From positions 744,001 through 808,000 of the forward strand of contig NZ_CP017560.1 of NCBI RefSeq assembly GCF_001753205.1: a DNA stretch of 64,000 bases. Reading direction: 5' to 3'. The notes under the pieces are model-generated. The model did not search any database. It was not told the origin of the DNA and saw only the letters and a list, made by a program, of their open reading frames with translations. Positions 54,527-63,441 of the stretch are shown piece by piece. This DNA comes from Sporosarcina ureilytica (lineage in GTDB: Bacteria; Bacillota; Bacilli; Bacillales_A; Planococcaceae). The stretch's first letter is position 1; the number at the start of each line of letters is the position of its first letter. The position numbers and the translations under genes were made by a program.

Positions 54527-55876
54527 CTATTCCTTCGAGGCATTCTCTCTCTCTGCTTTTAGTTTATCCTGGAATCGCTTCGTTTCTAAAATGATCACAC
54601 CGGACAATCCAAGAAGGCCGATTAAGTTAGGAATTGCCATGAGCCCATTTAGTACATCAGCAAAAGCCCAAATGACGTCAAGCGAAGCTGTAGCACCTAC
54701 TAAAATAAAGCAAACGAATACAATTCTATATCCAATAACTGCTTTCTCATTTGGAAAGAGATATTGGAAACACTTTTCACCGTAATAACCCCAACCAAAA
54801 ATAGTTGAAGTTGCAAAGAAGATAAGTCCGATAGCTACAACGATTGGACCTGCCCCTCCCAGAAATGTACCAAATGCTTCAGCAGTCAACGCGCCGCCGG
54901 CAATGGATTTGTCCTTCCACTGTCCAGACATGACAATTGTGACACCCGTAATGGAACAAATGATTAACGTATCAAATAATACTTGTGTCATCGAGACGAG
55001 TGCTTGTCGACCTGGTAGGTCCGTTTTTGCAGCTGCTGCGGCAATTGGAGCAGAACCTAGTCCAGCTTCGTTTGAGAAAAGTCCTCGCGCGACTCCGAAA
55101 CGAATGGCTGCACCGATAGCTCCGCCCACTGCTGCTTCACCTGTGAAAGCGAATTTGAATATAATCCCAAATGCTTCTGGTACAAGGTGAATATTCATAA
55201 TCATTACGATTAAACCTGCAATTACATAGAAAAGAGCCATAATCGGTACGAAAAAGGCAGTTACGCGACCAATAACCTTAATTCCACCTAAAATAACCAT
55301 ACCTGCAATGATAAATAGGACGACTCCTGTTACCCAGTGAGGAACGGAAAAAGTACTAGACATTATGTCTGCAACTGCTTTAGATTGCGTACCATTTCCA
55401 ATTCCGAATGCAGCAAGCGCCCCAAATACTGCGAATAAAACCCCCAGCCACTTTTGTTTTAAGCCGTGTTCAAGATAATACATTGGCCCCCCAGCCATTT
55501 GTCCTTTTGAATCTTTCACACGGTATTTAACAGCTAATATTGCCTCGCCGTATTTTGTCGCCATACCGAAAAAGCCCGCCATCCACATCCAGAAAATTGC
55601 CCCTGGTCCTCCTAATACGACTGCGGTAGCAACTCCGACTATATTTCCGACACCGACAGTAGCTGCCATTGCGGTCATTAATGCCTGGAAGTGTGAAATA
55701 TCCCCTTCGGATGTTTTATCTTGGTTTTTAGAGAAAGCGAGTTTTAAAGAATAAGGCAATAATCTTATTTGAATTAAGCTCAGCCTTACCGTTAAAAAGA
55801 TCCCTGTCCCGACGAGTAAAATGAGTAAAGGCGGTCCCCAAACAATACCACCAATTTTATCTAGGATTTCTAGCAT
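54527..55876 (-). CDS. Sodium:alanine symporter (AGCS family)
   Basis: A 449-residue amino-acid:cation symporter with about 10 helices that imports alanine or glycine with sodium. Signature stretches are MAATVGVGNIVGVATAV (the AGCS family signature), GPGAIFWMWMAGFFGMATKYGEA and RGLFSNEAGLGSAPIAAAAA. ATG 55876 lies after AGGAGGGGA. The gene stands alone; several paralogues are usual in Bacilli (AlsT, YrbD and others), so no symbol is given. Confidence 0.93.
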   Translation of the reverse strand: MLEILDKIGGIVWGPPLLILLVGTGIFLTVRLSLIQIRLLPYSLKLAFSKNQDKTSEGDISHFQALMTAMAATVGVGNIVGVATAVVLGGPGAIFWMWMAGFFGMATKYGEAILAVKYRVKDSKGQMAGGPMYYLEHGLKQKWLGVLFAVFGALAAFGIGNGTQSKAVADIMSSTFSVPHWVTGVVLFIIAGMVILGGIKVIGRVTAFFVPIMALFYVIAGLIVMIMNIHLVPEAFGIIFKFAFTGEAAVGGAIGAAIRFGVARGLFSNEAGLGSAPIAAAAAKTDLPGRQALVSMTQVLFDTLIICSITGVTIVMSGQWKDKSIAGGALTAEAFGTFLGGAGPIVVAIGLIFFATSTIFGWGYYGEKCFQYLFPNEKAVIGYRIVFVCFILVGATASLDVIWAFADVLNGLMAIPNLIGLLGLSGVIILETKRFQDKLKAERENASKE

Positions 55877-56147
55877 TCTATTCCCCTCCTATTTTCTCCT
55901 TAAATTCCCTTGCATTCAATCTTCACTTAACTTGCAGCTACTGTTGTTTGGTGAATGAAATATCTCTAGCTCGTGTCGATGTCCATATACTTCCTCCTTC
56001 TCTTCCATATTAAAAACTTATTCCAATTTCACGAAAATTGAGTGAGTAGTCTTGCTTCTATTTTATAATGAGTCAAAATATGTTTTTTTCTGACATGTAA
56101 AGGGTATAATGAATTCATTGACAATGTTGAAAAATGGAGGACTTTTA

Positions 56148-56522
56148 ATGGGAAAAAGTAAATTTGGTACGTATATTGTATTAGGTGCACTTCTTGGAGG
56201 TGCGGTAAGTTTATTAGACAGATCAACCCGTAAACAATTAGTAGGAAAATCCAAGAAAATGTTCTCAACAGTTCGTTATTATTCGCAAAATCCGGACGCT
56301 TTACAGACGAAAATCCAAGAGAAAATGGACAAATACGATACCATGTATGAAAAGTTTTCTGAGGACGCGTCCTATATTAAAGAAAAAGTTGATGAAATTA
56401 AGCAGCTTACGCCCCAAGTGAAAGAGTTAGTTGTTGACACAAAAGAGGCTTTTGTTGAGTCGAAAGATGAATATAAAGCAATGATCAATGAACAATCCCA
56501 AGAAGAATTGGGAAAGCAGTAG
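56148..56522 (+). CDS. YtxH-domain protein
   Basis: A 124-residue protein with an N-terminal glycine-rich membrane helix (FGTYIVLGALLGGAVSLL) followed by a long charged helix that looks like a coiled coil (residues about 35-115). This is the YtxH-like arrangement of small envelope-stress proteins. ATG 56148 has GGAGG upstream; the frame opens 13 codons earlier without a site. It precedes the YihY-family gene by 23 bp and is probably co-transcribed with it. Confidence 0.82.
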   Translation: MGKSKFGTYIVLGALLGGAVSLLDRSTRKQLVGKSKKMFSTVRYYSQNPDALQTKIQEKMDKYDTMYEKFSEDASYIKEKVDEIKQLTPQVKELVVDTKEAFVESKDEYKAMINEQSQEELGKQ

Positions 56523-56545
56523 ATGAAGAAAGGAGTGGTAAAACG

Positions 56546-57562
56546 ATGGAAAGGGACGTTTCAACAACTCCTAAGCCCGAAGAGAAATCAACACCATCAA
56601 AACTTAAACACAAAAAATATATTGAAAGCAAAAAGGCAAGCTTTATAAATAACTCAGCGGTTGGTAGATTTTTGAATGATGTGAAAGAAGGCGAGCTTGA
56701 CCAATTTGATGTGACAACGCTTAACGGTTTTATGAAAGAATTATTAACAAGAATAAAGAAAGTTGATGTGACTGGTCTTGCATCCCAGCTCGCTTTCTTT
56801 TTTCTATTATCACTATTTCCTCTATTAATCTTCATGATTACACTGTTGCCTTATTTAAATCTTGATCAATCCGAAATCTTTCTTTTTATAAGAGATTATG
56901 CACCAGAAAGCGTTGCAGCGCTTATTGAAAAGACATTAGGTGAAATCTTAAACAATCGTAATGGCGGATTACTTTCCTTTGGGATACTCGCAACGATTTG
57001 GTCTGCATCTAAAGGAATGAATGCATTAACCAAGGCATTGAATCGTTCTTATTTCCAAGAAGAATCACGATCATTTATTGTCGCAAGAGGTATGTCGGTC
57101 GTTTTTACAATTATGTTAATCGCAGTACTTGTTGTTGCGCTTGTATTACCGGTATTTGGTCGGCAAATTGGTGTGTTTGCCTTTTCTTATTTAGGTTTAG
57201 AGGCAGGATTTTTAAAGTTGTGGACGAGTTTAAGGTGGGTCATCCCGCCTATTCTCATATACTTAGTGTTTTCCCTTATTTATTGGCTCGTACCGAACTT
57301 AAAGCTACATTATAAAAGTGTGCTACTCGGTTCCGCCTTTTCAACGATTGGATGGATTGTGACAACGTTCGGTTTTTCATTCTATGTCGGGAGTTATGGA
57401 AATTATTCCACCACCTACGGAAGTATTGGTACAATTATCGTACTCATGATGTGGCTCTATATCTCTGCTATCATCCTTATGCTTGGCGGGCAAATAAATG
57501 CCGTCATGAGTGAAAGAAAGCAAGCATTAACTGCAAAAGAAAAAAGTAAAGCAATTGTTTGA
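56546..57562 (+). CDS. YihY/BrkB-family membrane protein (YfkH-like)
   Basis: A 338-residue membrane protein of the YihY/virulence factor BrkB family, once mis-called RNase BN. After a charged N-terminal tail of about 75 residues come six helices; family motifs are ASQLAFFFLLSLFPLLIF, GGLLSFGILATIWSASKGMNALTKALN and the late WLYISAIILMLGGQINA. The tail is longer than in B. subtilis YfkH. AAAGGAGTGG precedes the ATG. Function unknown; context is envelope-related. Confidence 0.9.
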   Translation: MERDVSTTPKPEEKSTPSKLKHKKYIESKKASFINNSAVGRFLNDVKEGELDQFDVTTLNGFMKELLTRIKKVDVTGLASQLAFFFLLSLFPLLIFMITLLPYLNLDQSEIFLFIRDYAPESVAALIEKTLGEILNNRNGGLLSFGILATIWSASKGMNALTKALNRSYFQEESRSFIVARGMSVVFTIMLIAVLVVALVLPVFGRQIGVFAFSYLGLEAGFLKLWTSLRWVIPPILIYLVFSLIYWLVPNLKLHYKSVLLGSAFSTIGWIVTTFGFSFYVGSYGNYSTTYGSIGTIIVLMMWLYISAIILMLGGQINAVMSERKQALTAKEKSKAIV

Positions 57563-57586
57563 GCTGAAACTTTCGAATTATAAATA

Positions 57587-57657
57587 AGAAGGCCACTAAC
57601 TAGTTTTGTCTACTTTTTTAAATAGTCTACTAGTCTAGAAGGTCTTCTTTTTTTATG
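57587..57657 (+). terminator. Long terminator after the yihY-like gene
   Basis: AGAAGGCC pairs with GGTCTTCT across a structured loop that itself contains ACTAG/CTAGT arms; seven Ts follow. Confidence 0.7.
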
Positions 57658-57790
57658 TAATAGACCAACAGTAGTAGGATTCGTAAAGGATTTATGGAAA
57701 GATTTGTGCTTGTCTTGAAAACGTGATGACCCTGATCTCCAATATGTTAAAATGATACAAGATTTTATCGTAACTGGGAGCGGATTATTT

Positions 57791-58972
57791 ATGGAGATTG
57801 TAAAAACGTTTAGTAAAAGGAGATTTAGCATCCTCGTCATCATTGTGGCAATCTCGGGTTTTTCTCAAGGGATGTTGTTGCCATTGATATCCGTCATTTT
57901 TGAACGTGATGGCGTATCAAGTGCAATGAATGGCTTAAATGCGACAGGATTATACATAGGAACATTACTCGTTTCACCGTTTATGGAAGCGCCGCTTCGT
58001 CGATTCGGATATAAACCGATTATTGTCATTGGCGGATTGATTGTTTTTATTTCACTATGGCTTTTTCCCTTATGGAAAAGTATTGTTTTTTGGTACATAT
58101 TGAGATTGCTGATTGGGATTGGGGACCATGCACTCCATTTTGCATCGCAAACTTGGGTGACAAGTTTTTCGTCTACGTATCGTCTTGGTCGAAACATTGC
58201 CATCTACGGTTTGTCATTTGGATTTGGTTTTGCAGCAGGCCCGTTATTTGTTCCACTTATCAATGTTTTTGAAGGATTGCCCTTTATCGTTTCGGGTGTT
58301 TTATGTATGCTCGCCTGGTCTCTCGTGTTTTTCTTGAAAAATGATTTCCCGGATGTCATTAAAGGTAAGCAAGAAAAAGGTGGAACGTTTCAGCGCTTTA
58401 CAATGACAATCGCTGTTGCTTGGCTCGCATTTTTGGGGCCGTTTGGTTATGGGTTTTTGGAGTCATCTTTAAATGCCGTCTATCCTGTGTATGCATTAAG
58501 GAGCGGATTTGCTGAAACATCAGTATCATTTTTACTTGCCTCATTTTCGGTTGGTGGGCTCGTCTCCCAGTTACCTTTAGGGATGCTTTCTGACCGAATT
58601 GGAAGAAGGGCTGTTTTTTTGTTGACACTTGGAGGCGGAGCGACGGCATTTCTAGTGGCTAGTTTTTTAGAATCATCATTAATCGGTGTGCTTGGGATGT
58701 TCTTTGTAGCTGGACTATTTGTCGGTTCCATTTTTTCTTTAGGGATTTCTTATATGTCTGATTTAGCGCCGAAAGAATTGCTACCGACCGGGAATTTACT
58801 TTGTGGTATCTTTTTTAGTTTAGGAAGTTTATTAGGGCCTACTTTAGGTGGTTTGTTTTTAGAGTTGGAAGCATCATTTAGTTTTTTATTACTCGTGTCG
58901 TTGTTTTTAGCAACACTATTTCTCATTTCAATCGTTGTGAAGCCAAAAACAAAAGAAAAAGCGTTCAATTAG
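57791..58972 (+). CDS. Major facilitator superfamily transporter (YfkF-like)
   Basis: A 393-residue, 12-helix MFS protein. The loop 2-3 motif is degenerate, but the matching GMLSDRIGRRAVFLL motif between helices 8 and 9 is clear. Position after the yfkH-like gene matches B. subtilis yfkF, a putative drug or sugar efflux pump. ATG 57791 follows GGGAGCGG. Substrate unknown. Its last codons form one arm of the terminator shared with pdaA. Confidence 0.88.
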   Translation: MEIVKTFSKRRFSILVIIVAISGFSQGMLLPLISVIFERDGVSSAMNGLNATGLYIGTLLVSPFMEAPLRRFGYKPIIVIGGLIVFISLWLFPLWKSIVFWYILRLLIGIGDHALHFASQTWVTSFSSTYRLGRNIAIYGLSFGFGFAAGPLFVPLINVFEGLPFIVSGVLCMLAWSLVFFLKNDFPDVIKGKQEKGGTFQRFTMTIAVAWLAFLGPFGYGFLESSLNAVYPVYALRSGFAETSVSFLLASFSVGGLVSQLPLGMLSDRIGRRAVFLLTLGGGATAFLVASFLESSLIGVLGMFFVAGLFVGSIFSLGISYMSDLAPKELLPTGNLLCGIFFSLGSLLGPTLGGLFLELEASFSFLLLVSLFLATLFLISIVVKPKTKEKAFN

Positions 58973-58984
58973 AACGCTTTTTTA
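58956..58984. terminator. Bidirectional terminator overlapping the MFS gene end
   Basis: AAAAAGCGTTC pairs with GAACGCTTTTT around the stop codon of the MFS gene (58970-58972). Serves the convergent pdaA as well. Confidence 0.88.
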
Positions 58985-58993
58985 GTAGGGGAA

Positions 58994-59794
58994 TTAAAAA
59001 ACGGGGAAGATTTCTTCATATTCCATGATGAGGTCATCCAATGTTTTAAATGTGTATCCTTCTTTTTGTGCATCCTGGATAAAAGAAGGGAGTGCTTCCG
59101 AATTATCTGGAGAAACGGTATGCATCAATATGACTGCACCCGGATGGATTTGTTTCATTAGTTCATGATAAGCATAATCTTTTCCTTTGGGTTTGTCTTC
59201 ATGCCAATCAACAAATGCGACGGACCAAAAAATATGACGATAGCCTAATTCATTCCCAACAGACAACAGTTTTTCGTTGAATATTCCTTTCGGAGGTCTT
59301 ACGTAAATGGTTCGTTCTACACCTGTTAGTTCTTTTAATTTTTTGTCAAAACGTGTCCATTCATCTTCCATTCCTTTTGCCGATAAGTTCGCCATGTTAG
59401 GATGGTCATAGGAATGATTCCCAATAATATGTCCATCCGAAACCATTCTTTTTACTAATGGGGTGGCACTTGTTAAATAGTGGCCGGTTAAAAAGAATGT
59501 TGCAGGGACGTTTTCTTTTTTCAGTGTATCTAAAATAGATTCTGTATAACCTGCTTCATAGCCGTTATCAAAGGTTAAATAAATTGTCTTCTCCTCAGGA
59601 TTTCCTTTATATATAGCTCCGTGTTTGTCTAGGATTTCATTAAATGGGGATCCGGCATCTGGTGGTATCTCATCTTGTGCTTTTTTAAATCCCCAGTGCA
59701 GTTCCTCGGCATTGGCGGAAAAAGGATTAAATAAAATTCCGGCTAGAACGATAATTAATCCCATAAGAATGCCTTGCCAGTGTTGTCTTACCAT
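58994..59794 (-). CDS. pdaA: Polysaccharide deacetylase PdaA (spore cortex muramic delta-lactam)
   Basis: An exported NodB-type deacetylase acting on N-acetylmuramic acid to form the muramic delta-lactam of the spore cortex. A signal peptide ends at about SANA-EEL (residue 29). Catalytic motifs are TFDNGYEAG (a PdaA hallmark in place of TFDDG), the metal histidines in NHSYDHP, RPPKG, and ILMHTVS. The 266 residues match B. subtilis PdaA. AAAGGA precedes the ATG. Its presence is direct support for a spore-former; sporulation control is expected but I did not find a clear sigma-G promoter. Confidence 0.95.
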   Translation of the reverse strand: MVRQHWQGILMGLIIVLAGILFNPFSANAEELHWGFKKAQDEIPPDAGSPFNEILDKHGAIYKGNPEEKTIYLTFDNGYEAGYTESILDTLKKENVPATFFLTGHYLTSATPLVKRMVSDGHIIGNHSYDHPNMANLSAKGMEDEWTRFDKKLKELTGVERTIYVRPPKGIFNEKLLSVGNELGYRHIFWSVAFVDWHEDKPKGKDYAYHELMKQIHPGAVILMHTVSPDNSEALPSFIQDAQKEGYTFKTLDDLIMEYEEIFPVF

Positions 59795-59944
59795 AATATA
59801 GCATCCTTTCTTTAGTGAAATCTAAAGTGATTGTGATTACAAGTTATATTGCAACATTCAAAGGTGATGCAATATTAGAATGCTAATAATCCTAATTACT
59901 ATACATTTTTTTGTAACTTTCTAATGTGCTGGGTACTAAATAGG

Positions 59945-59976
59945 AAACCCGATTCTAACTTACGAAGAATCGGGTC
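59945..59976 (-). terminator. Terminator after the yfhF-like gene
   Basis: ACCCGATTCT (59947-59956) pairs with AGAATCGGGT (59966-59975); on the minus strand it is followed by a short T-run. Confidence 0.75.
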
Positions 59977-59983
59977 GATAAGA

Positions 59984-60892
59984 TTAATGATTATTCAGCA
60001 AATTATTTAGCGCTGATTCTAATGTCGGGTACAAAAACTTAAATCCGTTATCTTGAAGTTTGTTTGGTGAAACGTATTGGCCTTCTAAAACGAGTTTGCT
60101 CTTTTTGCCCAATAAAAGTTGAAGAGCGAAAGCCGGTACAGGTAGCCAATGTGGACGATTTAATGCAACACCAACTGTTTTACCGAAATATGCCATTCTT
60201 TTTGGAAAGGGTGCGGTAACATTAATTGGGCCGTGTAAATCCTCATTAATCATGGCAAATTCTACTGAGCGAATTAAGTCATCGATATGTACCCATGACA
60301 ACCATTGCTTACCAGAACCAACCGTACCGCCTGCATATAACTTATATGGTAAGACGATGGGTGGAAGCGCTCCGCCTTCTTTTCCAAGGACGACACCAAA
60401 TCGCATACAAGCAACGCGCACGCCATTATTTTCAGCTGTTAACGCGAGTTGTTCCCAGTCATGAACAGTTTTTCCGAGAAAATCGCTTGCGATTGCTTTG
60501 GAGTTTTCAGTATAGATGGCTGTTTCTGATGTCGGATAAATACCGATTGCACTTGCGTTAATTAACGTATGCGGTTTTTTAGGCAGGTGTTGAATGATAC
60601 GCAATAATTCTTGTGTTGCAGTTATCCGACTTGCATAAATTTCATTATGATGTACGGATGTCCAACGGCCATGATTTATTGATACGCCGGCAAGATTAAT
60701 GAAAACATCCGCATAGCCAATTTCTTTTTCAGGATTGTTTCCTGGTTGTAGCCATTGTACAAAAGAAATCTTTGCATCTTGTTCACTTTTATTACGTGTT
60801 AAAATCATAACTTCATGTCCAAGTTGCACTAGAAAGTTAGTAAGTTTTTGCCCGATAAAGCCAGAGCCGCCCGCAATTACAATTTTCATCAT
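59984..60892 (-). CDS. yfhF: TIGR01777-type NAD-dependent epimerase (YfhF-like)
   Basis: A 302-residue extended-SDR protein, the YfhF/SulA (TIGR01777) type. NAD(P) motif: AGGSGFIGQKL at the N-terminus; other family blocks are INLAGVSINHGRW, RFGVVLGKEGGALP and WLSWVHIDDLIRSVEFA. GAGGAGAGG lies before two adjacent ATGs (60892 and 60889), either of which could be used. It diverges from recX, as expected from the B. subtilis yfhF-recX neighbourhood. Substrate unknown. Confidence 0.9.
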   Translation of the reverse strand: MMKIVIAGGSGFIGQKLTNFLVQLGHEVMILTRNKSEQDAKISFVQWLQPGNNPEKEIGYADVFINLAGVSINHGRWTSVHHNEIYASRITATQELLRIIQHLPKKPHTLINASAIGIYPTSETAIYTENSKAIASDFLGKTVHDWEQLALTAENNGVRVACMRFGVVLGKEGGALPPIVLPYKLYAGGTVGSGKQWLSWVHIDDLIRSVEFAMINEDLHGPINVTAPFPKRMAYFGKTVGVALNRPHWLPVPAFALQLLLGKKSKLVLEGQYVSPNKLQDNGFKFLYPTLESALNNLLNNH

Positions 60893-60984
60893 AACCTCTC
60901 CTCATAAATGGATAGAAAAACTGTTCAGCTGAATCGTTTTCGAAGAACATGTATACTAAATGAAAGGATAGGAGGTAGATTGAC

Positions 60985-61794
60985 ATACCTGTTATTACTA
61001 AGATAACACAACAAAAAAGGGATTCCGAAAGATATAATATTTTTTTAGATGAAGAATATGCATTTAGTGTTCATGAATCAGTACTTGTGAAATTCGGTTT
61101 AACAAAAGGGATGACACTTGAAGACTGGTCGGTTGACGATATGGTATATGAAGATGAAATTCAAAAGGCATTCAACCGTGCACTTCATTACTTGGGCTTT
61201 AGGATGCGGAGCGAACATGAGGTCAAACAGAAGCTAGTAGAGTTAAAGTACGGGGAAGCAGTCATTATGGAAGCAATAGTAAAACTCCGCAACTTAGGTT
61301 TTTTAAATGATAAAACCTTTTCTAAAGCTTTATTGGAAACACAAAAAAATACATCGGGGCAAGGGCCAAGAGCAATTCAGCAAAGACTGCAGCAAAAAGG
61401 AATCGATAAAGACTTGCAGGAAAAAGTGCTGAACGAATATTCAGAGTCAGAACAGCTGGAGGTCGCAAGAAAAATGGCTGAAAAAGAAGCCAGGCGGAAC
61501 CGAACTGAATCTCCTCAACAAAAAGAAAGGCGTATTCAAAATTCTCTTTTACGAAAAGGATATTCCTATGACATTATTAAAGATGCCCTCTCATCTATTG
61601 AATTTGAAATCGATGAGGAAGAGTGGGATGAAGTGACAACATCTATTGGCGAAAAAGCTTGGCGTCGATATAGTTCTAGATATAGCGGTAACGAATTGCA
61701 TCAACGTGTCAAACGGTCTATGTATCAAAAAGGAATTCCGTTTGATAAAATTGATATGTTTATAGAACAAAAGGAGCTCGAAGAAAATGACTGA
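60985..61794 (+). CDS. recX: Recombination regulator RecX with non-canonical start
   Basis: RecX binds RecA filaments and limits strand exchange. The helical three-motif repeats are clear (RMRSEHEVKQKLVELKYG, LGFLNDKTFSKALLE, QGPRAIQQRLQQKGI). The first conventional start in frame is GTG 61087, but homology continues upstream: SERYNIFLDEEYAFSVHESV matches the RecX N-terminus. It continues back to PVITKIT, where B. subtilis has MPFITKIS. The codon at that point is ATA (60985-60987), eight bases after GGAGGT; ATT at 60979 is the alternative; a TAG lies just before. The full protein would have 269 residues, near the usual 264. yfhH overlaps the end by eight bases. Confidence 0.85.
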   Translation: MPVITKITQQKRDSERYNIFLDEEYAFSVHESVLVKFGLTKGMTLEDWSVDDMVYEDEIQKAFNRALHYLGFRMRSEHEVKQKLVELKYGEAVIMEAIVKLRNLGFLNDKTFSKALLETQKNTSGQGPRAIQQRLQQKGIDKDLQEKVLNEYSESEQLEVARKMAEKEARRNRTESPQQKERRIQNSLLRKGYSYDIIKDALSSIEFEIDEEEWDEVTTSIGEKAWRRYSSRYSGNELHQRVKRSMYQKGIPFDKIDMFIEQKELEEND

Positions 61795-62116
61795 GAAGCA
61801 TTATAGTGATATGACCGAACATGAATTAAGAACAGAAATCGCGAACTTACGTGAAAAGGCTCGAAAAGCGGAGCAACTAGGAATTATTAACGAATTTGCA
61901 GTGTATCAGAGAAAAATGGTCATGGTCGAATCCTATTTAATCGATCCAAGTACAATAGAACCTGGCGAGATTTACCGAATTGAGGGTGATGAGGGAATGT
62001 ATTTCCAAGTCGATTATTTAAAAGGTCGTTTCGCTTGGGGGCATCGACTCGGCGGAAAACTTGCCGAGGAAGCCTTGCCGATATCCATGTTGAAGTCTGT
62101 GAAAACAGGAAAGTAA
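61787..62116 (+). CDS. yfhH: YfhH family protein (DUF1811)
   Basis: A 109-residue cytoplasmic protein matching B. subtilis YfhH, directly downstream of recX as in that species. The N-terminal half is helical (SDMTEHELRTEIANLREKA), and the C-terminal part is a small beta domain (DPSTIEPGEIYRIEG, YFQVDYLKGRFAWGHR). The ribosome site AGGAG lies in the recX end and the genes overlap by eight bases, so they are translationally coupled. A hairpin terminator follows. Function unknown. Confidence 0.9.
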   Translation: MTEKHYSDMTEHELRTEIANLREKARKAEQLGIINEFAVYQRKMVMVESYLIDPSTIEPGEIYRIEGDEGMYFQVDYLKGRFAWGHRLGGKLAEEALPISMLKSVKTGK

Positions 62117-62135
62117 AGTTAGATAGGCGAAGAAG

Positions 62136-62164
62136 AGCTATGGATTAGTTATCCATAGCTTTTC
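62136..62164 (+). terminator. Terminator after yfhH
   Basis: AGCTATGGAT (62136-62145) pairs with ATCCATAGCT (62151-62160), followed by four Ts. Confidence 0.85.
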
Positions 62165-62168
62165 ACAT

Positions 62169-62230
62169 CTAAGCGACGCCTTCAGCGCTTTCCGTTAGTC
62201 CAGCTTCAGGCGTCGGTTCTCGAGTCATTA
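62169..62230. repeat. Diverged partial copy of the 122-bp repeat
   Basis: GCGACGCCTTCAGCGCTTTC, a short variable stretch and CAGCTTCAGGCG then TCTCGAGTCA align with the junction of two units in the 43.8-44.1 kb array (CGTCGCCTTCCGCTTTT, AGCTGCAGGCG, TCTCGGGACA). Only the unit junction is present, here between yfhH and yfhP. Confidence 0.65.
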
Positions 62231-62277
62231 GTTGATTGTTTTTATGCTTGTCGTGTCTACCCAGCAATGTCAGCTTT

Positions 62278-63258
62278 TTAGTAAGGCATAAAGTTAAGTT
62301 TTTTGTTTAGTTTTGCTTCGGAGAATATCCATCCTGTATATGAGTTGACAACATTTAATTCGTCATCGATATGGGCGACTGCCACGAATGGGTAATAGTC
62401 ATTGCTACGGTATCGTAAATCAATTAAACGTACTTCGCATATGTCTTTAATTTTTGTGATTTCCCATCTGTAAATCGGAGAAAATTCGGTAAATGCTTTT
62501 ACGTTGCTATCTTGCATGGCTGCCTCTACCACGGGTAAGTCCGGTATAGGATCTCGTGTAAATCGGTCATAAATTGTAATGGCCCGTCCATACGCTCGAC
62601 CGACATAATGACAGGTTTCTGAGGATGCGACGATTCTCCACTGAAAAAAACGAATTGTTGGAGAGATAATAATTTCTGAAGCATCAGGTAGTGTATTCGC
62701 AACAGCATGCTTCACGGCGGCTTTTACTGCAAAACGCAGTAAATAGTAAATGAAAATAATACTATATAGTATCGCGAAAACGAAAATAGGGTTTACCCCA
62801 AAGCTCCATATCCCGATTGCCACAACATGTAATACAAAAATATTCGGATCAAACGTATTAATCACGCCTATCGCAACCCATTTTTGGGAAAATGGGCGCA
62901 ATGCTTGTGTTCCATATGCATTAAAGATATCGACAAACACGTGAAGAAACACCGCAAGAAGTGTCCAAGCCCATATGTGTAAAAAATTGGCACCCGGTAA
63001 TAGAAGTGACAATAAAATTGTGAGTATAAGTGGCCAAAGGAGAACAGCTGGTATGGAGTGTGTAATTCCACGATGATGACGAATGTATACCGCATTATTG
63101 CGTAATTTTAACACCGTATCAATATCGGGAATTAAAGAACCAATCATAATCCCTCCGATTGCGGCATGCATGGTTGCTGTTTCCGAGGCTATGACAGGAT
63201 CCGCTAAAGCAATGCCACTTATCGCCACGCCCATAACAATGTGAGTACCTGTATCCAA
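62278..63258 (-). CDS. yfhP: YfhP-type membrane-bound metal-dependent hydrolase (YdjM family)
   Basis: A 326-residue membrane protein of the YdjM/LexA-induced hydrolase family. The N-terminal MDTGTHIVMGVAISG, the metal-binding LIPDIDTVLK and RHHRGITHS, and the FVDIFNAYGTQALRPFS block are diagnostic; four or five helices occupy residues 1-190, and the C-terminal 130 residues are soluble. I place the start at TTG 63258, nine bases after AAAGGAG; the ATG at 63267 touches that site. It is divergent from mutY, as in B. subtilis yfhP and mutY (yfhQ). Substrate unknown. Confidence 0.9.
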   Translation of the reverse strand: MDTGTHIVMGVAISGIALADPVIASETATMHAAIGGIMIGSLIPDIDTVLKLRNNAVYIRHHRGITHSIPAVLLWPLILTILLSLLLPGANFLHIWAWTLLAVFLHVFVDIFNAYGTQALRPFSQKWVAIGVINTFDPNIFVLHVVAIGIWSFGVNPIFVFAILYSIIFIYYLLRFAVKAAVKHAVANTLPDASEIIISPTIRFFQWRIVASSETCHYVGRAYGRAITIYDRFTRDPIPDLPVVEAAMQDSNVKAFTEFSPIYRWEITKIKDICEVRLIDLRYRSNDYYPFVAVAHIDDELNVVNSYTGWIFSEAKLNKKLNFMPY

Positions 63259-63441
63259 AAAAATCATCTCCTTTTGCTTGGAAGAAGACAGTCAATTCTT
63301 TTCCGCACAGGTTTTTTAATTATGAGAACGAACCTATATAATATGATATACCCTTTTTCGATTACAAAGAAACTAAAACCGTTTAAAGTTCAACGTTGAT
63401 CATCAAATAAATTGTTTACAGTCATGCTAAAGGAGAAAAAT

